DNA of 64,000 bases, from positions 62,001 through 126,000 of the forward strand of contig NZ_VTTH01000007.1 of assembly GCF_008831265.1 (NCBI RefSeq), in the 5' to 3' direction. The translations under genes and the position numbers were made by a program. The notes under the pieces were generated by a model, which did no database searches, was not told the origin of the DNA, and saw only the letters and a list, made by a program, of their open reading frames with translations. Positions 52,694 to 61,590 of the stretch are shown here, piece by piece (the stretch's first letter is position 1; each line of letters opens with the position of its first letter). Origin of the DNA: Lacisediminimonas profundi. GTDB lineage: Bacteria; Pseudomonadota; Gammaproteobacteria; Burkholderiales; Burkholderiaceae_D.

Positions 52694-52716
52694 AACATGC
52701 ATTTAACTTACATCTT
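52694..52716. promoter_or_regulatory. NsrR-type operator between nsrR and nnrS
   Basis: A 23-bp dyad with left half AACATGCATTT and right half ACTTACATCTT matches the NsrR consensus (AAGATGCATTT, N, AAATGCATCTT) at 18 of 22 specified bases. It ends 13 bases before the nnrS ATG, so a bound repressor would block initiation, and it lies 71 bases from the nsrR start. Confidence 0.82.
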
Positions 52717-52729
52717 TAAATGACCCGCC

Positions 52730-53956
52730 ATGACAACGCCTGCCATCCAGCAATCCGCGAGCCCGCCCGTCTTCAGGGAAGCCGTCCGGCGCCAGGGAGA
52801 GCCACCGGCCGCGAGTCCGATACCGCCTCTGTTCCGGCTCGGCTTCCGTCCCTTCTATCTGCTGGCCGCAACTTTTGCCGGGGTGGCCGTGCCCTTGTGG
52901 GCCGCCAGCTTCCTCGGCCTGACGAACATCAGGACCGGGCTCGCCTGGCATGTGCACGAGATGGTATTCGGCTTCGCGATTGCGGTCATCATTGGATTCC
53001 TGTTTACGGCCGGCCGCAACTGGACCGGACTGTGGACACCGCGCGGACGCCACCTCGCGGCGCTCGCCGGCCTCTGGCTGGCCGGCCGGCTGGCGATGCT
53101 TGCCGCACCGGCCGGCGCCGCTGCGGTCATCGACCTCGCCTTCATTCCCCTTGCCGCATGGCCGCTGTATCAGGTGCTGAGCCGTTCCGGCAACAAGCGC
53201 AATTTGTTCCTGGTCGGATTGCTGGGGCTGCTGTCGACGCTCAATGCCATCTTCCATGCCTCGGTGCTGGGATGGCTGGCGGTCAATCCGATCCATCCGG
53301 TCCAGTCAGCAATCCTGGTGATTGTCATGATCGAAACCATCATCGGCGGCCGCGTCATTCCCGGCTTCACGGCGAACATGGCGCGCGGCGCGCAGCCCGT
53401 GGTCAACGCGCAGCGCGACCGCATCTGCATCGCCCTGGTTGCCGCGACTGCCCTTGCGTGGAGCGTAGGCCTGCCCGCGCCGGTAACCGCCAGCTTCAGC
53501 ATCGCGGCCGCCTTCGCCGTCCTGACCCGCCTGCTGGGCTTCATGCCGCAGCGCTCCGTGCGCCATCCGCTGCTGTGGATATTGCATCTTTCCTACGGCT
53601 GGCTGGTCATCGGCCTGTTCCTGCTCGGCCTGTCATCCCTCGGCTTGGTCAGTACCAGCGCGGCATTCCATGCGCTCGGCGTCGGCGCGACTGCCGGCCT
53701 GGTCATCGGCATGCTGACGCGCACCGCGCTCGGGCATACCGGACGCCCGCTGAAAGCGGGCGCAGCAGAAATCACGATGTACCTGGCCTTGCACGCGGGC
53801 GCCGTGCTGCGGGTGCTGGCATCGCTGCAGGTGACGGATTCGTATGCCTTTCTGGTGGGAGCCTCGGCGCTTTGCTGGAGTGCCGCTTTCCTGCTGTATG
53901 CGGTGGTGTACGGCCCCTGGCTTTGCAGCGCGCGGGCAGATGGCAAGGATGGTTGA
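52730..53956 (+). CDS. nnrS: NnrS haem/copper membrane protein
   Basis: 408 residues with about 12 membrane helices. LFRLGFRPFYLLAATFAG, WHVHEMVFGFAIAVIIGFLFTAGRNWTG and IGGRVIPGFTANM are diagnostic NnrS segments; conserved His in the HVHEM part are likely haem ligands. NnrS protects cells against NO, probably by relieving iron-dinitrosyl stress. Single plus-strand gene controlled by the operator at 52694-52716. No denitrification genes are visible in the window. Confidence 0.94.
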   Translation: MTTPAIQQSASPPVFREAVRRQGEPPAASPIPPLFRLGFRPFYLLAATFAGVAVPLWAASFLGLTNIRTGLAWHVHEMVFGFAIAVIIGFLFTAGRNWTGLWTPRGRHLAALAGLWLAGRLAMLAAPAGAAAVIDLAFIPLAAWPLYQVLSRSGNKRNLFLVGLLGLLSTLNAIFHASVLGWLAVNPIHPVQSAILVIVMIETIIGGRVIPGFTANMARGAQPVVNAQRDRICIALVAATALAWSVGLPAPVTASFSIAAAFAVLTRLLGFMPQRSVRHPLLWILHLSYGWLVIGLFLLGLSSLGLVSTSAAFHALGVGATAGLVIGMLTRTALGHTGRPLKAGAAEITMYLALHAGAVLRVLASLQVTDSYAFLVGASALCWSAAFLLYAVVYGPWLCSARADGKDG

Positions 53957-54046
53957 CCCACAATCACCGGCATTGCCCTGCGGCCAGCGGTCGGGCCGGG
54001 GCAAGTACGCCAGACCGGGGCGACGAGGGCTATCGATCCGGGAAGC

Positions 54047-54673
54047 TCAGAACAGGTGCCCGAGCTTGCTCGATTTGGTATCGAGATAGCGTTCATTGGC
54101 CGGGTTGCGGTTCACCGCGAGCGGCAGCCGCTCGGCCACATTAACGCCGGCGGCCTGCATTGCCGCCAGCTTGCGCGGGTTGTTCGTCATCAGCCGCAGC
54201 GACTTGATGCCGAGAGCGTCCAGCATGGGCCGGACGATGGAGTAGTCGCGCAAGTCGGAGTCGAATCCGAGCGCGTGGTTGGCCTGCACGGTGTCGGCGC
54301 CCGCATCCTGCAGCCGGTAGGCACGCAGTTTGTTGACGAGTCCGATGCCGCGACCCTCCTGGCGCAGGTACAGCACAACGCCACGCCCTTCGGCCGCGAT
54401 CCGTTGCAATGCGGTTTCCAGCTGCGCGCCGCAGTCGCAACGCTGGCTGAACAGCGCATCGCCGGTCAGGCACTCCGAATGGATGCGCGACAGCACCGGC
54501 TCACCGTCGGCGACGTTGCCGAGCACCAGCGCCAGATGTTCCTTGCCAGTTGCATGCTCGACAAAAGCGTGCAGGGCAAATGTCGCCCACGGCGTCGGCA
54601 AGTTGCACGGCGGGATGATGTCGAATGGCGGATCCGTTGCCGGGCTGTGTGCCTGCGGTGGCGTTGAAGTCAT
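54047..54673 (-). CDS. ribA: GTP cyclohydrolase II
   Basis: 208 residues, stand-alone RibA (no RibB domain). Zinc site [24 protein letters not shown], catalytic [15 protein letters not shown], and LMTNNPRKL near the C-terminus with the GTP-contact residues. First step of riboflavin synthesis from GTP. Stands alone; the nearby flavin enzymes (OYE, FMN reductase, FAD protein) are users of its product, which may be coincidence. Confidence 0.94.
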   Translation of the reverse strand: MTSTPPQAHSPATDPPFDIIPPCNLPTPWATFALHAFVEHATGKEHLALVLGNVADGEPVLSRIHSECLTGDALFSQRCDCGAQLETALQRIAAEGRGVVLYLRQEGRGIGLVNKLRAYRLQDAGADTVQANHALGFDSDLRDYSIVRPMLDALGIKSLRLMTNNPRKLAAMQAAGVNVAERLPLAVNRNPANERYLDTKSSKLGHLF

Positions 54674-54779
54674 GAAAGAAAGCTATTGGATGGTTCGGTA
54701 AGACAGGTCATGCACGCCAGCATAAACGAGATGGCTGCCGGCGGGTACGCCGCCCTGCGTGCTGACCGTTCAGATGGCG

Positions 54780-55910
54780 TCAGCCTTCCAGCGAAGGATA
54801 ATCGATATAACCCACCGGGCCCGGCTTGTAATAGGTTTTCGCATCGGCCTGGTTCAGCGGCGCATCCTTTTTCAGGCGTTGCACCAGGTCGGGATTGGCC
54901 AGGAACAGCCTTCCGAATGCGACCGCATCAGCACGGCCGGTCTCGACCGCGTCGATTGCCATCTGGCGCCCATAACCGTTGTTGGCGATGTACGCGCCGC
55001 GGAATGCCTTGCGCGCCGCGGCGAAGTCGAAGCCTGACAGCTCACGCGGGCCGCCGGTGACGCCCTCGACGAAATGAATGAAGGCGATGCCGCGCTTGTC
55101 CAGTTCTTCAACCAGGCGCCCGAACACGGGCTGGGGATTGCTGTCCGTCAGTCCATTCACCGGCGCCACCGGGGAAAGGCGGATGCCTACCCGTCCAGCG
55201 CCAATTTCCGCCACGACTGCATCAACCACCTCGAGAGCAAACCGGCAACGGTTCTCGACCGAGCCGCCGTAACGGTCGGCGCGCTGGTTGGCGCCATCGC
55301 GCAGGAACTGGTCGATCAGGTAGCCATTCGCGCCGTGGATCTCGACACCGTCGAAGCCGGCCCGGATTGCATTGGCAGCAGCGCGCCGGAATTCGTCGAC
55401 GATGCCGGCAATTTCATCCATTGCCAGCGCTCGCGGTTGCGGCACCTGCACCTTGCCTGAATGTGTATAGGCGTCCATCTCGGGCTGGATGGCGGACGGC
55501 CCGACTGGCTGCACGCCACCGGTCAGTTCCGGATGCGTGACGCGCCCGACATGCCAGAGTTGCGCCAGGATTTTTGAGCCCGCCTGATGGACCGCGTGGG
55601 TGATACGCTTCCAGCCGTCCACCTGCGCATCCGAATAGATGCCCGGCGTCGCCATGTAGCCCTTGCCAAGCGGCGACACCTGGGTGCCTTCGCTGATGAT
55701 GAGGCCGGCGTTGCTACGCTGGCGGTAATACTCGACGTTCATCTCGCTGCCCGGAATATCGCCGGCGGCTTCATCCGCACGGCTGCGCGTCAACGGCGCC
55801 ATCACCACGCGGTTGGCGATTTCAATGTCGCCGATTCGGGTCGGCTGGAACAGCTTCACGGCTTCGGCCCGGCTGATGTCGGGATCGGTTTGCGTCAGTG
55901 GTGCATTCAT
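54780..55910 (-). CDS. Old Yellow Enzyme-family alkene reductase
   Basis: 376 residues from the ATG at 55910 (MNAPLTQTDPDIS). FMN barrel with APLTRSRADEAAG, GAGLIISEGTQV-like NAGLIISEGTQVSP, AAANAIRAGFDGVEIHGANGYLIDQFLRDGANQRAD (substrate His/Asn pair replaced here by HGAN), and YIANNGYGRQMAIDAVETGRADAVAFGRLF. NemA-type enzymes reduce activated alkenes, nitro compounds or N-ethylmaleimide with NADPH. Follows the FMN reductase gene on the same strand after 93 bases. Confidence 0.92.
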   Translation of the reverse strand: MNAPLTQTDPDISRAEAVKLFQPTRIGDIEIANRVVMAPLTRSRADEAAGDIPGSEMNVEYYRQRSNAGLIISEGTQVSPLGKGYMATPGIYSDAQVDGWKRITHAVHQAGSKILAQLWHVGRVTHPELTGGVQPVGPSAIQPEMDAYTHSGKVQVPQPRALAMDEIAGIVDEFRRAAANAIRAGFDGVEIHGANGYLIDQFLRDGANQRADRYGGSVENRCRFALEVVDAVVAEIGAGRVGIRLSPVAPVNGLTDSNPQPVFGRLVEELDKRGIAFIHFVEGVTGGPRELSGFDFAAARKAFRGAYIANNGYGRQMAIDAVETGRADAVAFGRLFLANPDLVQRLKKDAPLNQADAKTYYKPGPVGYIDYPSLEG

Positions 55911-56003
55911 CGCTTCTGCTTTCTCTTGCCCTGGGGACGGCCGGACCGGCATGGGCCGGTTGCCGTGGCCCATTGCTGTAGTCCGGTTATTGCGGCCCGA
56001 CTA

Positions 56004-56564
56004 CTACGCCGTATGCTGCTCAACCCAGGCCGAGAATGCGACCCCGAACTTGGACAGGAATTCGCGCGTGCTTTCTGCCGTCATGTTGCCCTCGGCGTCG
56101 AACATGCCGGCGACGTTGCCAAGATAAACCTCAGGCTGCTGCATGCAGGGCACATTCAGGAATACCAACGACTGCCGCAGGCTGTGGTTGGCGCCAAAGC
56201 CACCCAGCGGGCCCTGTGAAATGCTGACCACGGCGCCCGGCTTGCCGCTCCAGACCGCTTTGCCGTATGGCCGCGATCCGACGTCGAGCGCATTTTTCAG
56301 TAGCGCCGGCAAGCCGCGGTTGTACTCCGGCGTCACGAACAGCAGCCCGTCGCAGTCACGGACCTGGTCCCGGAAACTCAGCCATTGCGCCGGCGAATTG
56401 CCAGCATCTTCCAGATCCTGGTTATAGAAAGGGAGCTGGTCGATCTCGATGATTTCCATGCTCAGCGAATCGGGCGCGAGCGACACGATGGTCTTTGCCA
56501 CCTTGCGGGAAAACGATTCCTTGCGCGGGCTTCCTACCAGTACGGCGATTTTCTTACGGGCCAT
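56004..56564 (-). CDS. NADPH-dependent FMN reductase
   Basis: 186 residues of the flavodoxin-like reductase family. VLVGSPRKESFSRKVAKTI binds FMN phosphate; FVTPEYNRGLPALLKNALDVGSRP is the second flavin loop and VSISQGPLGGFGANHSLRQ the third. It supplies reduced FMN or reduces quinones. Divergent from the fatty-acid-modification operon; its start is about 110 bases from the nearest operator palindrome, so it may share the same control. Confidence 0.9.
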   Translation of the reverse strand: MARKKIAVLVGSPRKESFSRKVAKTIVSLAPDSLSMEIIEIDQLPFYNQDLEDAGNSPAQWLSFRDQVRDCDGLLFVTPEYNRGLPALLKNALDVGSRPYGKAVWSGKPGAVVSISQGPLGGFGANHSLRQSLVFLNVPCMQQPEVYLGNVAGMFDAEGNMTAESTREFLSKFGVAFSAWVEQHTA

Positions 56565-56676
56565 TTATGTTCCTTTTTGGGAAGGTTACGGAAATGAGGC
56601 TGAATCAAGCCGCCCTATTCTACTGACGCCGCCGTCGATTTGCTTGCGGCCAAGCCATCGCAGGATGAAAATCATC

Positions 56677-56753
56677 TTGTCTTGGACAATTATTGGACAA
56701 TTCTGATTATGATGTAGAATTTCCGGTGAAATTCAAATATTTGACCAAGACAA
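56677..56753. promoter_or_regulatory. Twin 13-bp palindromic operators at the fatty-acid operon
   Basis: TTGTCTTGGACAA (56677-56689, identical to the folE2 copy) and TTGACCAAGACAA (56741-56753) fit TTGNC-N3-GACAA and start 64 bp apart. The first ends three bases before the -35, the second begins 20 bases after the -10 and ends 23 bases before the ATG. Predicted target of the MerR/B12 protein at 43719-44711. Confidence 0.82.
56693..56720 (+). promoter_or_regulatory. Sigma70-type promoter of the fatty-acid operon
   Basis: TTGGAC (56693-56698), 16-bp spacer, TAGAAT (56715-56720, five of six -10 bases). It lies between the two operator palindromes in the same geometry as the folE2 promoter. The region 56565-56676 shows no other feature. 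Confidence 0.7.
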
Positions 56754-56776
56754 ACTAAGCGAACTAGGCAAGGCTA

Positions 56777-58156
56777 ATGAACATTGCTGTCATCGGCGCT
56801 GGCATCAGCGGACTTGCGTGCGCATGGAAGCTCGAGCGCCTGTTCGCCGAGCGCGGCCAACACCATCACCGCGTCACGCTGTTCGAATCGAACCGCTACT
56901 TCGGCGGACACAGCAACACCGTCGAGGTGGGCTTCGACACGCCGGCCGGGGTCGTCTCGCACGGCGTTGACACCGGCTTCCTGGTCTTCAACCGCCGCAC
57001 CTATCCGCAACTGGTTCAACTTTTCGAGGAACTCCAGGTAGCGACGGCGGCATCCGACATGTCGTTTGCCGTGTCAATCCCGGAACTCGATCTTGAATGG
57101 TCGGGCAGCAGCCTGGATACGGTCTTCGCGCAACGCCGCAATTTGCTCAATCCGCGCTTCCTGCGGATGCTGGCCGATATCATGCGTTTCAACCGGCTCG
57201 CGACCGGCTTCGCCGCATCGGGGGAGCTGGATCAGTTGCATGTTTCGCTGGGTGATTTCCTGATCCTGCACGGGTTCTCGGCCGAATTTCGCGACTGGTA
57301 TTTCCTGCCCATGGCCGGCTGCATCTGGTCCTGCCCGACAGCGCAGATGCTCCAGTTCCCCGCCAGTACGATGATCCGGTTTTGCCACAATCACGGACTG
57401 TTGCAAGTAAGCGAGCGCCCGCAGTGGAGCACGGTCCAGGGCGGGTCACGGGAATATGTGCGACGGATGGTGGCGCAGCTGCGCGATGCGCGGCTTGACC
57501 CGGTGATCGCCGTTCGCAGGAAAACGACAGAACACCAGGCGCAGGACGCGAACAAGGCCCCGGGAAGCCTGCAGGTTCACAGTAATGCCGGGGTCGAAAC
57601 GTTTGACGAGGTGGTGTTCGCCTGCCACAGCGACCAGGCACTGGCGTTAATGGCGGACGCCACGCCCGACATGCGAGCGGTGCTGGGAGCAGTGCAGTAC
57701 CAGCCCAATCGAGCTGTGCTGCACACGGACACATCCCTGTTGCCAGCACGCCGCAAAGTCTGGTCGGCCTGGAATTACACCAGGCGCATGCCGGCGTCGC
57801 CAGCGGCCGACGGACCGGGAGCGCAGGTGTGCGTGCATTACCTGCTGAACCGCTTGCAAGCGCTGCCCCCGGCCTGGGGTGACCGTGCTGTCATCGTCAG
57901 CCTGAATCCCGTGACGCCGCCAGACCCGAACCTGGTGCTGCGCGAAATCGACTATGCGCACCCGGTATTCGATGCGGCGGCCATTTCGGCGCAGCGCGAA
58001 TTGCCGCAGTTGCAGGGGCGCCGCCATACCTGGTTTTGCGGCGCCTGGACCGGCTACGGCTTCCACGAGGACGGATTGCGCTCCGGCCTCGACGTTGCGA
58101 ACCGTGTCGCTGCCTTGACGGCGCCCGGGGATTACGACACCGTGCGGGTCGCCTGA
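56777..58156 (+). CDS. FAD-dependent oxidoreductase of the CFA/furan-fatty-acid cluster
   Basis: 459-residue NAD(P)/FAD-binding protein (amine-oxidase-like). N-terminal Rossmann motif VIGAGISGLACAWKLE, then FESNRYFGGHSNTVEV (FAD ribose Glu), and C-terminal FCGAWTGYGFHEDGLRSG. Its relatives, including the desaturase UfaD of Rhodobacter (from memory), act on acyl chains with the neighbouring methyltransferase. Head of the seven-gene operon, expressed from the twin-operator promoter. The exact reaction here is inferred. Confidence 0.87.
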   Translation: MNIAVIGAGISGLACAWKLERLFAERGQHHHRVTLFESNRYFGGHSNTVEVGFDTPAGVVSHGVDTGFLVFNRRTYPQLVQLFEELQVATAASDMSFAVSIPELDLEWSGSSLDTVFAQRRNLLNPRFLRMLADIMRFNRLATGFAASGELDQLHVSLGDFLILHGFSAEFRDWYFLPMAGCIWSCPTAQMLQFPASTMIRFCHNHGLLQVSERPQWSTVQGGSREYVRRMVAQLRDARLDPVIAVRRKTTEHQAQDANKAPGSLQVHSNAGVETFDEVVFACHSDQALALMADATPDMRAVLGAVQYQPNRAVLHTDTSLLPARRKVWSAWNYTRRMPASPAADGPGAQVCVHYLLNRLQALPPAWGDRAVIVSLNPVTPPDPNLVLREIDYAHPVFDAAAISAQRELPQLQGRRHTWFCGAWTGYGFHEDGLRSGLDVANRVAALTAPGDYDTVRVA

Positions 58157-58157
58157 A

Positions 58158-58970
58158 ATGAAACCGGGAACAGCGTCAGTGCAGTTGTGCCTTGCCCTGG
58201 TGCGGCATACCCGCCTGCGCCCGATCCGCCATGCCTTCAACTATCCGCTCTACCAGTTGCGGCTGCCGCTGCGTTCCATGCAGGAAAAGACCTGGAGCAA
58301 TGCGCTGCTGTCGCATAACCGCTTCAACCTGCTCTCCTTCCACGACTGCGACCACGGTGACCAGGGTGAACGCAAGCAGCCGCCGCTCGAATGGATAGAG
58401 CGCCTGCTGGCGGCCGAGGGCATTGACGGCGCAGACGGCGAAATATGGCTGCAGACTTTCCCGCGCGTCCTCGGCTTTGTCTTCAATCCGGTCAGCTTCT
58501 GGTTCTGCGAATCTCGCGACGGTCAGCTGCGCGCAATCCTGTGCGAAGTGAACAATACCTTCGGGGAGCGCCATTGCTATCTGCTGGCCGGCAACGACGG
58601 CAACAGCCTGCAGTGGGGCGCCGAACTGAGCGCGCCCAAGCGCCTGCATGTCTCTCCATTCTGCCCGGTATCGGGCCGCTACCGGTTCCGCTTCATGCAA
58701 AGCACCCGGCCCGGCCCGAACGGCGCCACCCTGCTGCGTCATGTGGCGCGCATCGACTATGAAGATGAGGACGGCCCGCTGTTGCTGACCAGCATAGGCG
58801 GCACCGCCCTGCCACTGACGGCGATGCGGGCGCTGGCCGCATTCCTGCGCCTGCCGTTCATGACCCTGGCTGTTTTCGTGCGCATCCACAGCCAGGCGCT
58901 GCGACTGTTCCTGAAGCGGGTACCCGTACTGCGCAAACCCGCTCCCCCTGCCAACCAGGTATCCCGATGA
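58158..58970 (+). CDS. DUF1365 protein
   Basis: 270 residues. LVRHTRLRPIRHAFNYPLYQL opens the family; FPRVLGFVFNPVSFWFCESRDGQLRAILCEVNNTFGERH is the signature. Function is not established; it is nearly always found between an FAD protein and a CFA synthase gene. It starts one base after the FAD gene stop and overlaps the methyltransferase by four bases. Confidence 0.9.
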   Translation: MKPGTASVQLCLALVRHTRLRPIRHAFNYPLYQLRLPLRSMQEKTWSNALLSHNRFNLLSFHDCDHGDQGERKQPPLEWIERLLAAEGIDGADGEIWLQTFPRVLGFVFNPVSFWFCESRDGQLRAILCEVNNTFGERHCYLLAGNDGNSLQWGAELSAPKRLHVSPFCPVSGRYRFRFMQSTRPGPNGATLLRHVARIDYEDEDGPLLLTSIGGTALPLTAMRALAAFLRLPFMTLAVFVRIHSQALRLFLKRVPVLRKPAPPANQVSR

Positions 58971-60253
58971 TTGAAGCCAGCCCATTCAGAGCCCTGCTTG
59001 CACGACGCGACCGCGCGGCGGCCGAGGCCTCCAGTTCCCGTAATCCTGCGCTCGATGTCTCCCATTTCCCGATGGCAGGCAAGATCGCGGTGCGCGTGCT
59101 CGAACGCTTGCGGGCAGGAGCGCTGGCCGTGACCTTCCCGGATGGCCAGCGCGCTGTATTTGGCCACGGACCGGATGCTGCCGACATCACGCTGCGCAAC
59201 TGGAACGGCGTTCACGCCGCCCTGCGCTCCGGAGACATCGGCTTTGCCCAGGCCTACATCGACCATGGCTGGAACACCAGCGACCTTCCCGCCCTGATGC
59301 ATCTGCTGCTGGCAAACCGGCAGGCGCTGGAACAGTTCGTCTACGGCAGCTGGTTCGGCCGGTTGGCGCACCGCGTGCGCCATCTGCTGAACCGCAACAG
59401 CCGAGCCGGCAGCCGTCGCAACATCCACGCCCACTACGACATCGGCAACGCGTTCTACCGCCTCTGGCTGGACCCGAGCATGACTTACTCGTCGGCCATG
59501 TTCACCCATGCCGGCTTCAATGACGAAAGCCGCGACGACGAAACGCTGGCGGCGGCGCAGCAGGCAAAATATGAACGCCTGCTCGAACAGTTGCAGCTGC
59601 AACAGGGCGCTACCGTGCTCGAGATCGGTTGCGGATGGGGTGGATTCGCCAGCGTCGCGCAAGACCGCGGATTGCGGGTAACCGGGCTCACGCTGTCGTC
59701 CGAGCAGCTGGCCTGGGCGCGCGAACGCTGCGACCCGTCGCTGGTTGAACTGCGCCTGCAGGACTATCGCGATTGCGACGGACAGTACGACGCCATTGCC
59801 TCGATCGAGATGTTCGAAGCGGTCGGCGAACAGTGGTGGCCTGCCTATTTCGCGGCAATAGCGCGCAAGCTCAAGCGCGGCGGGCACGCATGCATACAGA
59901 CCATCGTGATCGACGACAAGCTGTTCGAACGTTACCGCGTCAGCAGCGACTTCATCCAGCAAACCATCTTCCCGGGCGGCATGCTGCCGAGCGACCAGCA
60001 GTTCCGGCTGCATGCGCAACGGGCCGGCCTGGAAATCATCGACACCTGCAACTTCGGCCTCGACTATGCGCGCACCCTGCGGGTGTGGCGCGAGCGCTTC
60101 CACAAGGTGCTGCCACAGATGGACAAGCTGGGCTTCGATCAACGCTTCATCCGCACCTGGGATTTTTATCTCTGCTACTGCGAGGCAGCTTTCCGGAATG
60201 GAAATACGGATGTTGTCCAGTACACGCTGCGCCATGAAGGCAGCGGCGGATGA
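58967..60253 (+). CDS. CFA synthase-like SAM-dependent fatty acid methyltransferase
   Basis: 428 residues. HAHYDIGNAFYRLWLDPSMTYSSAMF (about 154-179) is the CFA signature; SAM-binding VLEIGCGWGGFA at 217-228; IASIEMFEAVGEQWW follows. It transfers a methyl(ene) group to phospholipid acyl chains. Because it sits with an FAD protein and DUF1365 instead of alone, it may be the methylase of furan-containing fatty acid synthesis (UfaM-type) instead of a housekeeping Cfa; both are consistent with sequence. Confidence 0.9.
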   Translation: MIEASPFRALLARRDRAAAEASSSRNPALDVSHFPMAGKIAVRVLERLRAGALAVTFPDGQRAVFGHGPDAADITLRNWNGVHAALRSGDIGFAQAYIDHGWNTSDLPALMHLLLANRQALEQFVYGSWFGRLAHRVRHLLNRNSRAGSRRNIHAHYDIGNAFYRLWLDPSMTYSSAMFTHAGFNDESRDDETLAAAQQAKYERLLEQLQLQQGATVLEIGCGWGGFASVAQDRGLRVTGLTLSSEQLAWARERCDPSLVELRLQDYRDCDGQYDAIASIEMFEAVGEQWWPAYFAAIARKLKRGGHACIQTIVIDDKLFERYRVSSDFIQQTIFPGGMLPSDQQFRLHAQRAGLEIIDTCNFGLDYARTLRVWRERFHKVLPQMDKLGFDQRFIRTWDFYLCYCEAAFRNGNTDVVQYTLRHEGSGG

Positions 60254-60284
60254 AGCCGGGCCGGGCCCGCGCCAGGTGACCATC

Positions 60285-61589
60285 ATGGCGAACGGCATTG
60301 CCGTACGCAGCAGCAGCCTGCTCGCGTATGGGTTTCTCGGCCTGCCGCTGGCGTTTGCCGCCATGCCGCTGTACCTGATGCTGCCGGACTGGTATGCCCG
60401 CATGTACGGCATTCCGCTGGCCCTGATCGGCCTGCTGCTACTCGTCACCAGGCTAGGGGATGCCTTGGTCGACCCCCTGATTGGCTTATGGATAGAACGC
60501 GTGCGCGCCCGAGCCGACAGCTACCGGGTTCCGGTATGCGTTGCGCTGCCGCTGCTCGCAGCCGGCTTCATCGGCTTGTTCCACCCGCCGTCCTGGGCAC
60601 TTGCCATGCTCCCCGCCTGGGCCTGCCTGATGCTGGTGATCACCAACCTCGGGTTCAGCACCGCCACCATCGCCTGGCAGTCGTGGGGCGCCGCAGCAGG
60701 CGGGTCGGCAGCCCATCGCGCCCGTGTGTCGGCCGTGCGTGAAATATTCAGCATCGGCGGTGTATTGCTGGCAACCGCCCTGCCCTCTGCGGGAGGCATG
60801 CCGCTGGTGTCAGGCAGCCTGGTGTTGCTCCTGGTGCTTGCCGCTGTACTGCTTGCGTACGTGCCGAATCAGCAAACGCAGGCAAGCGCCGGCTTCAGCG
60901 CTGCAATCGGAACCCGGCCCGCCGCCAGCATGCTGTCCTGCTGGACCGACACCCGCTTTCGGCGCTTGCTGGTCATCTTCGCGCTCAACGGCATCGCCAG
61001 CGCGCTGCCTGCAAGCTTGCTGCTGTTCTTTGTGCGCGATTCCCTGAAGCTGGAATCGCAGGCTCCGGTGTTCCTGGCGATCTATTTCCTGGCGGCTGCC
61101 TGTGCCATGCCAGCCTGGGTGAAGGCGGTTGCCCGGTTCGGACTGGTGCGCGCCTGGCTCGCGGGGATGATGCTGGCGGTATGCAGTTTTGCCTGGGTGA
61201 TGCTATTGCCCGGCGCTGCGCCCGGGACCGCCTATGCAGGTTTCGCGCTGGTGTGTGCGGTTTCCGGCGTGGCGGTTGGCGCCGACCTGGCCCTGCCTGC
61301 GGCGCTGCTTGCCGGGGTGATCCGGCGTTCAGGTGGCGAGGGCCGGAAGGAAGGTCGGAAGGAAGGCCGGCAAGAAGGCCCGTATTTCGGTGCCTGGAAC
61401 CTGGTGGTGAAGCTGAACCTTGCCCTGGCCGCTGGCGCTTCCTTGCCCCTGCTGCAACTGGCAGGCTACCAGCCCGGCGCTGGCCATGTTGCGGCACTGA
61501 CGCTGATGTACGGACTTGCCCCTTGCGTGATGAAACTCTGTGCGGCCGCGCTGCTGTGGCGCTGGCGCACGCATCTGGAGACGACCTGA
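60285..61589 (+). CDS. MFS transporter (GPH/MelB-like)
   Basis: About 434 residues. ATG at 60285 (MANGIAVRSSS) has AGGTG six bases upstream; an ATG at 60234 that overlaps the methyltransferase end is an alternative. Twelve membrane segments, with LLLVTRLGDALVDPLIGLWIERVRAR, the sugar/cation symporter (GPH) motif, after helix 2. A 12-base repeat encodes GRKEGRKEGRQEG in a cytoplasmic loop before helix 11. The substrate is unknown; context suggests lipid or precursor movement. Confidence 0.85.
   Translation: MANGIAVRSSSLLAYGFLGLPLAFAAMPLYLMLPDWYARMYGIPLALIGLLLLVTRLGDALVDPLIGLWIERVRARADSYRVPVCVALPLLAAGFIGLFHPPSWALAMLPAWACLMLVITNLGFSTATIAWQSWGAAAGGSAAHRARVSAVREIFSIGGVLLATALPSAGGMPLVSGSLVLLLVLAAVLLAYVPNQQTQASAGFSAAIGTRPAASMLSCWTDTRFRRLLVIFALNGIASALPASLLLFFVRDSLKLESQAPVFLAIYFLAAACAMPAWVKAVARFGLVRAWLAGMMLAVCSFAWVMLLPGAAPGTAYAGFALVCAVSGVAVGADLALPAALLAGVIRRSGGEGRKEGRKEGRQEGPYFGAWNLVVKLNLALAAGASLPLLQLAGYQPGAGHVAALTLMYGLAPCVMKLCAAALLWRWRTHLETT
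61341..61376 (+). repeat. In-frame 12-bp triplicate within the MFS gene
   Basis: GGCCGGAAGGAA, GGTCGGAAGGAA, GGCCGGCAAGAA run head to tail and keep the frame, adding Gly-Arg-Lys-Glu units to a loop. Likely a slippage expansion tolerated in an exposed loop. Confidence 0.85.
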
Positions 61590-61590
61590 C

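Noticed and set aside
58757-60448. 563-codon minus-strand frame across the CFA-like gene
   Set aside because: Antisense to a methyltransferase with complete SAM motifs; composition is atypical for a protein.
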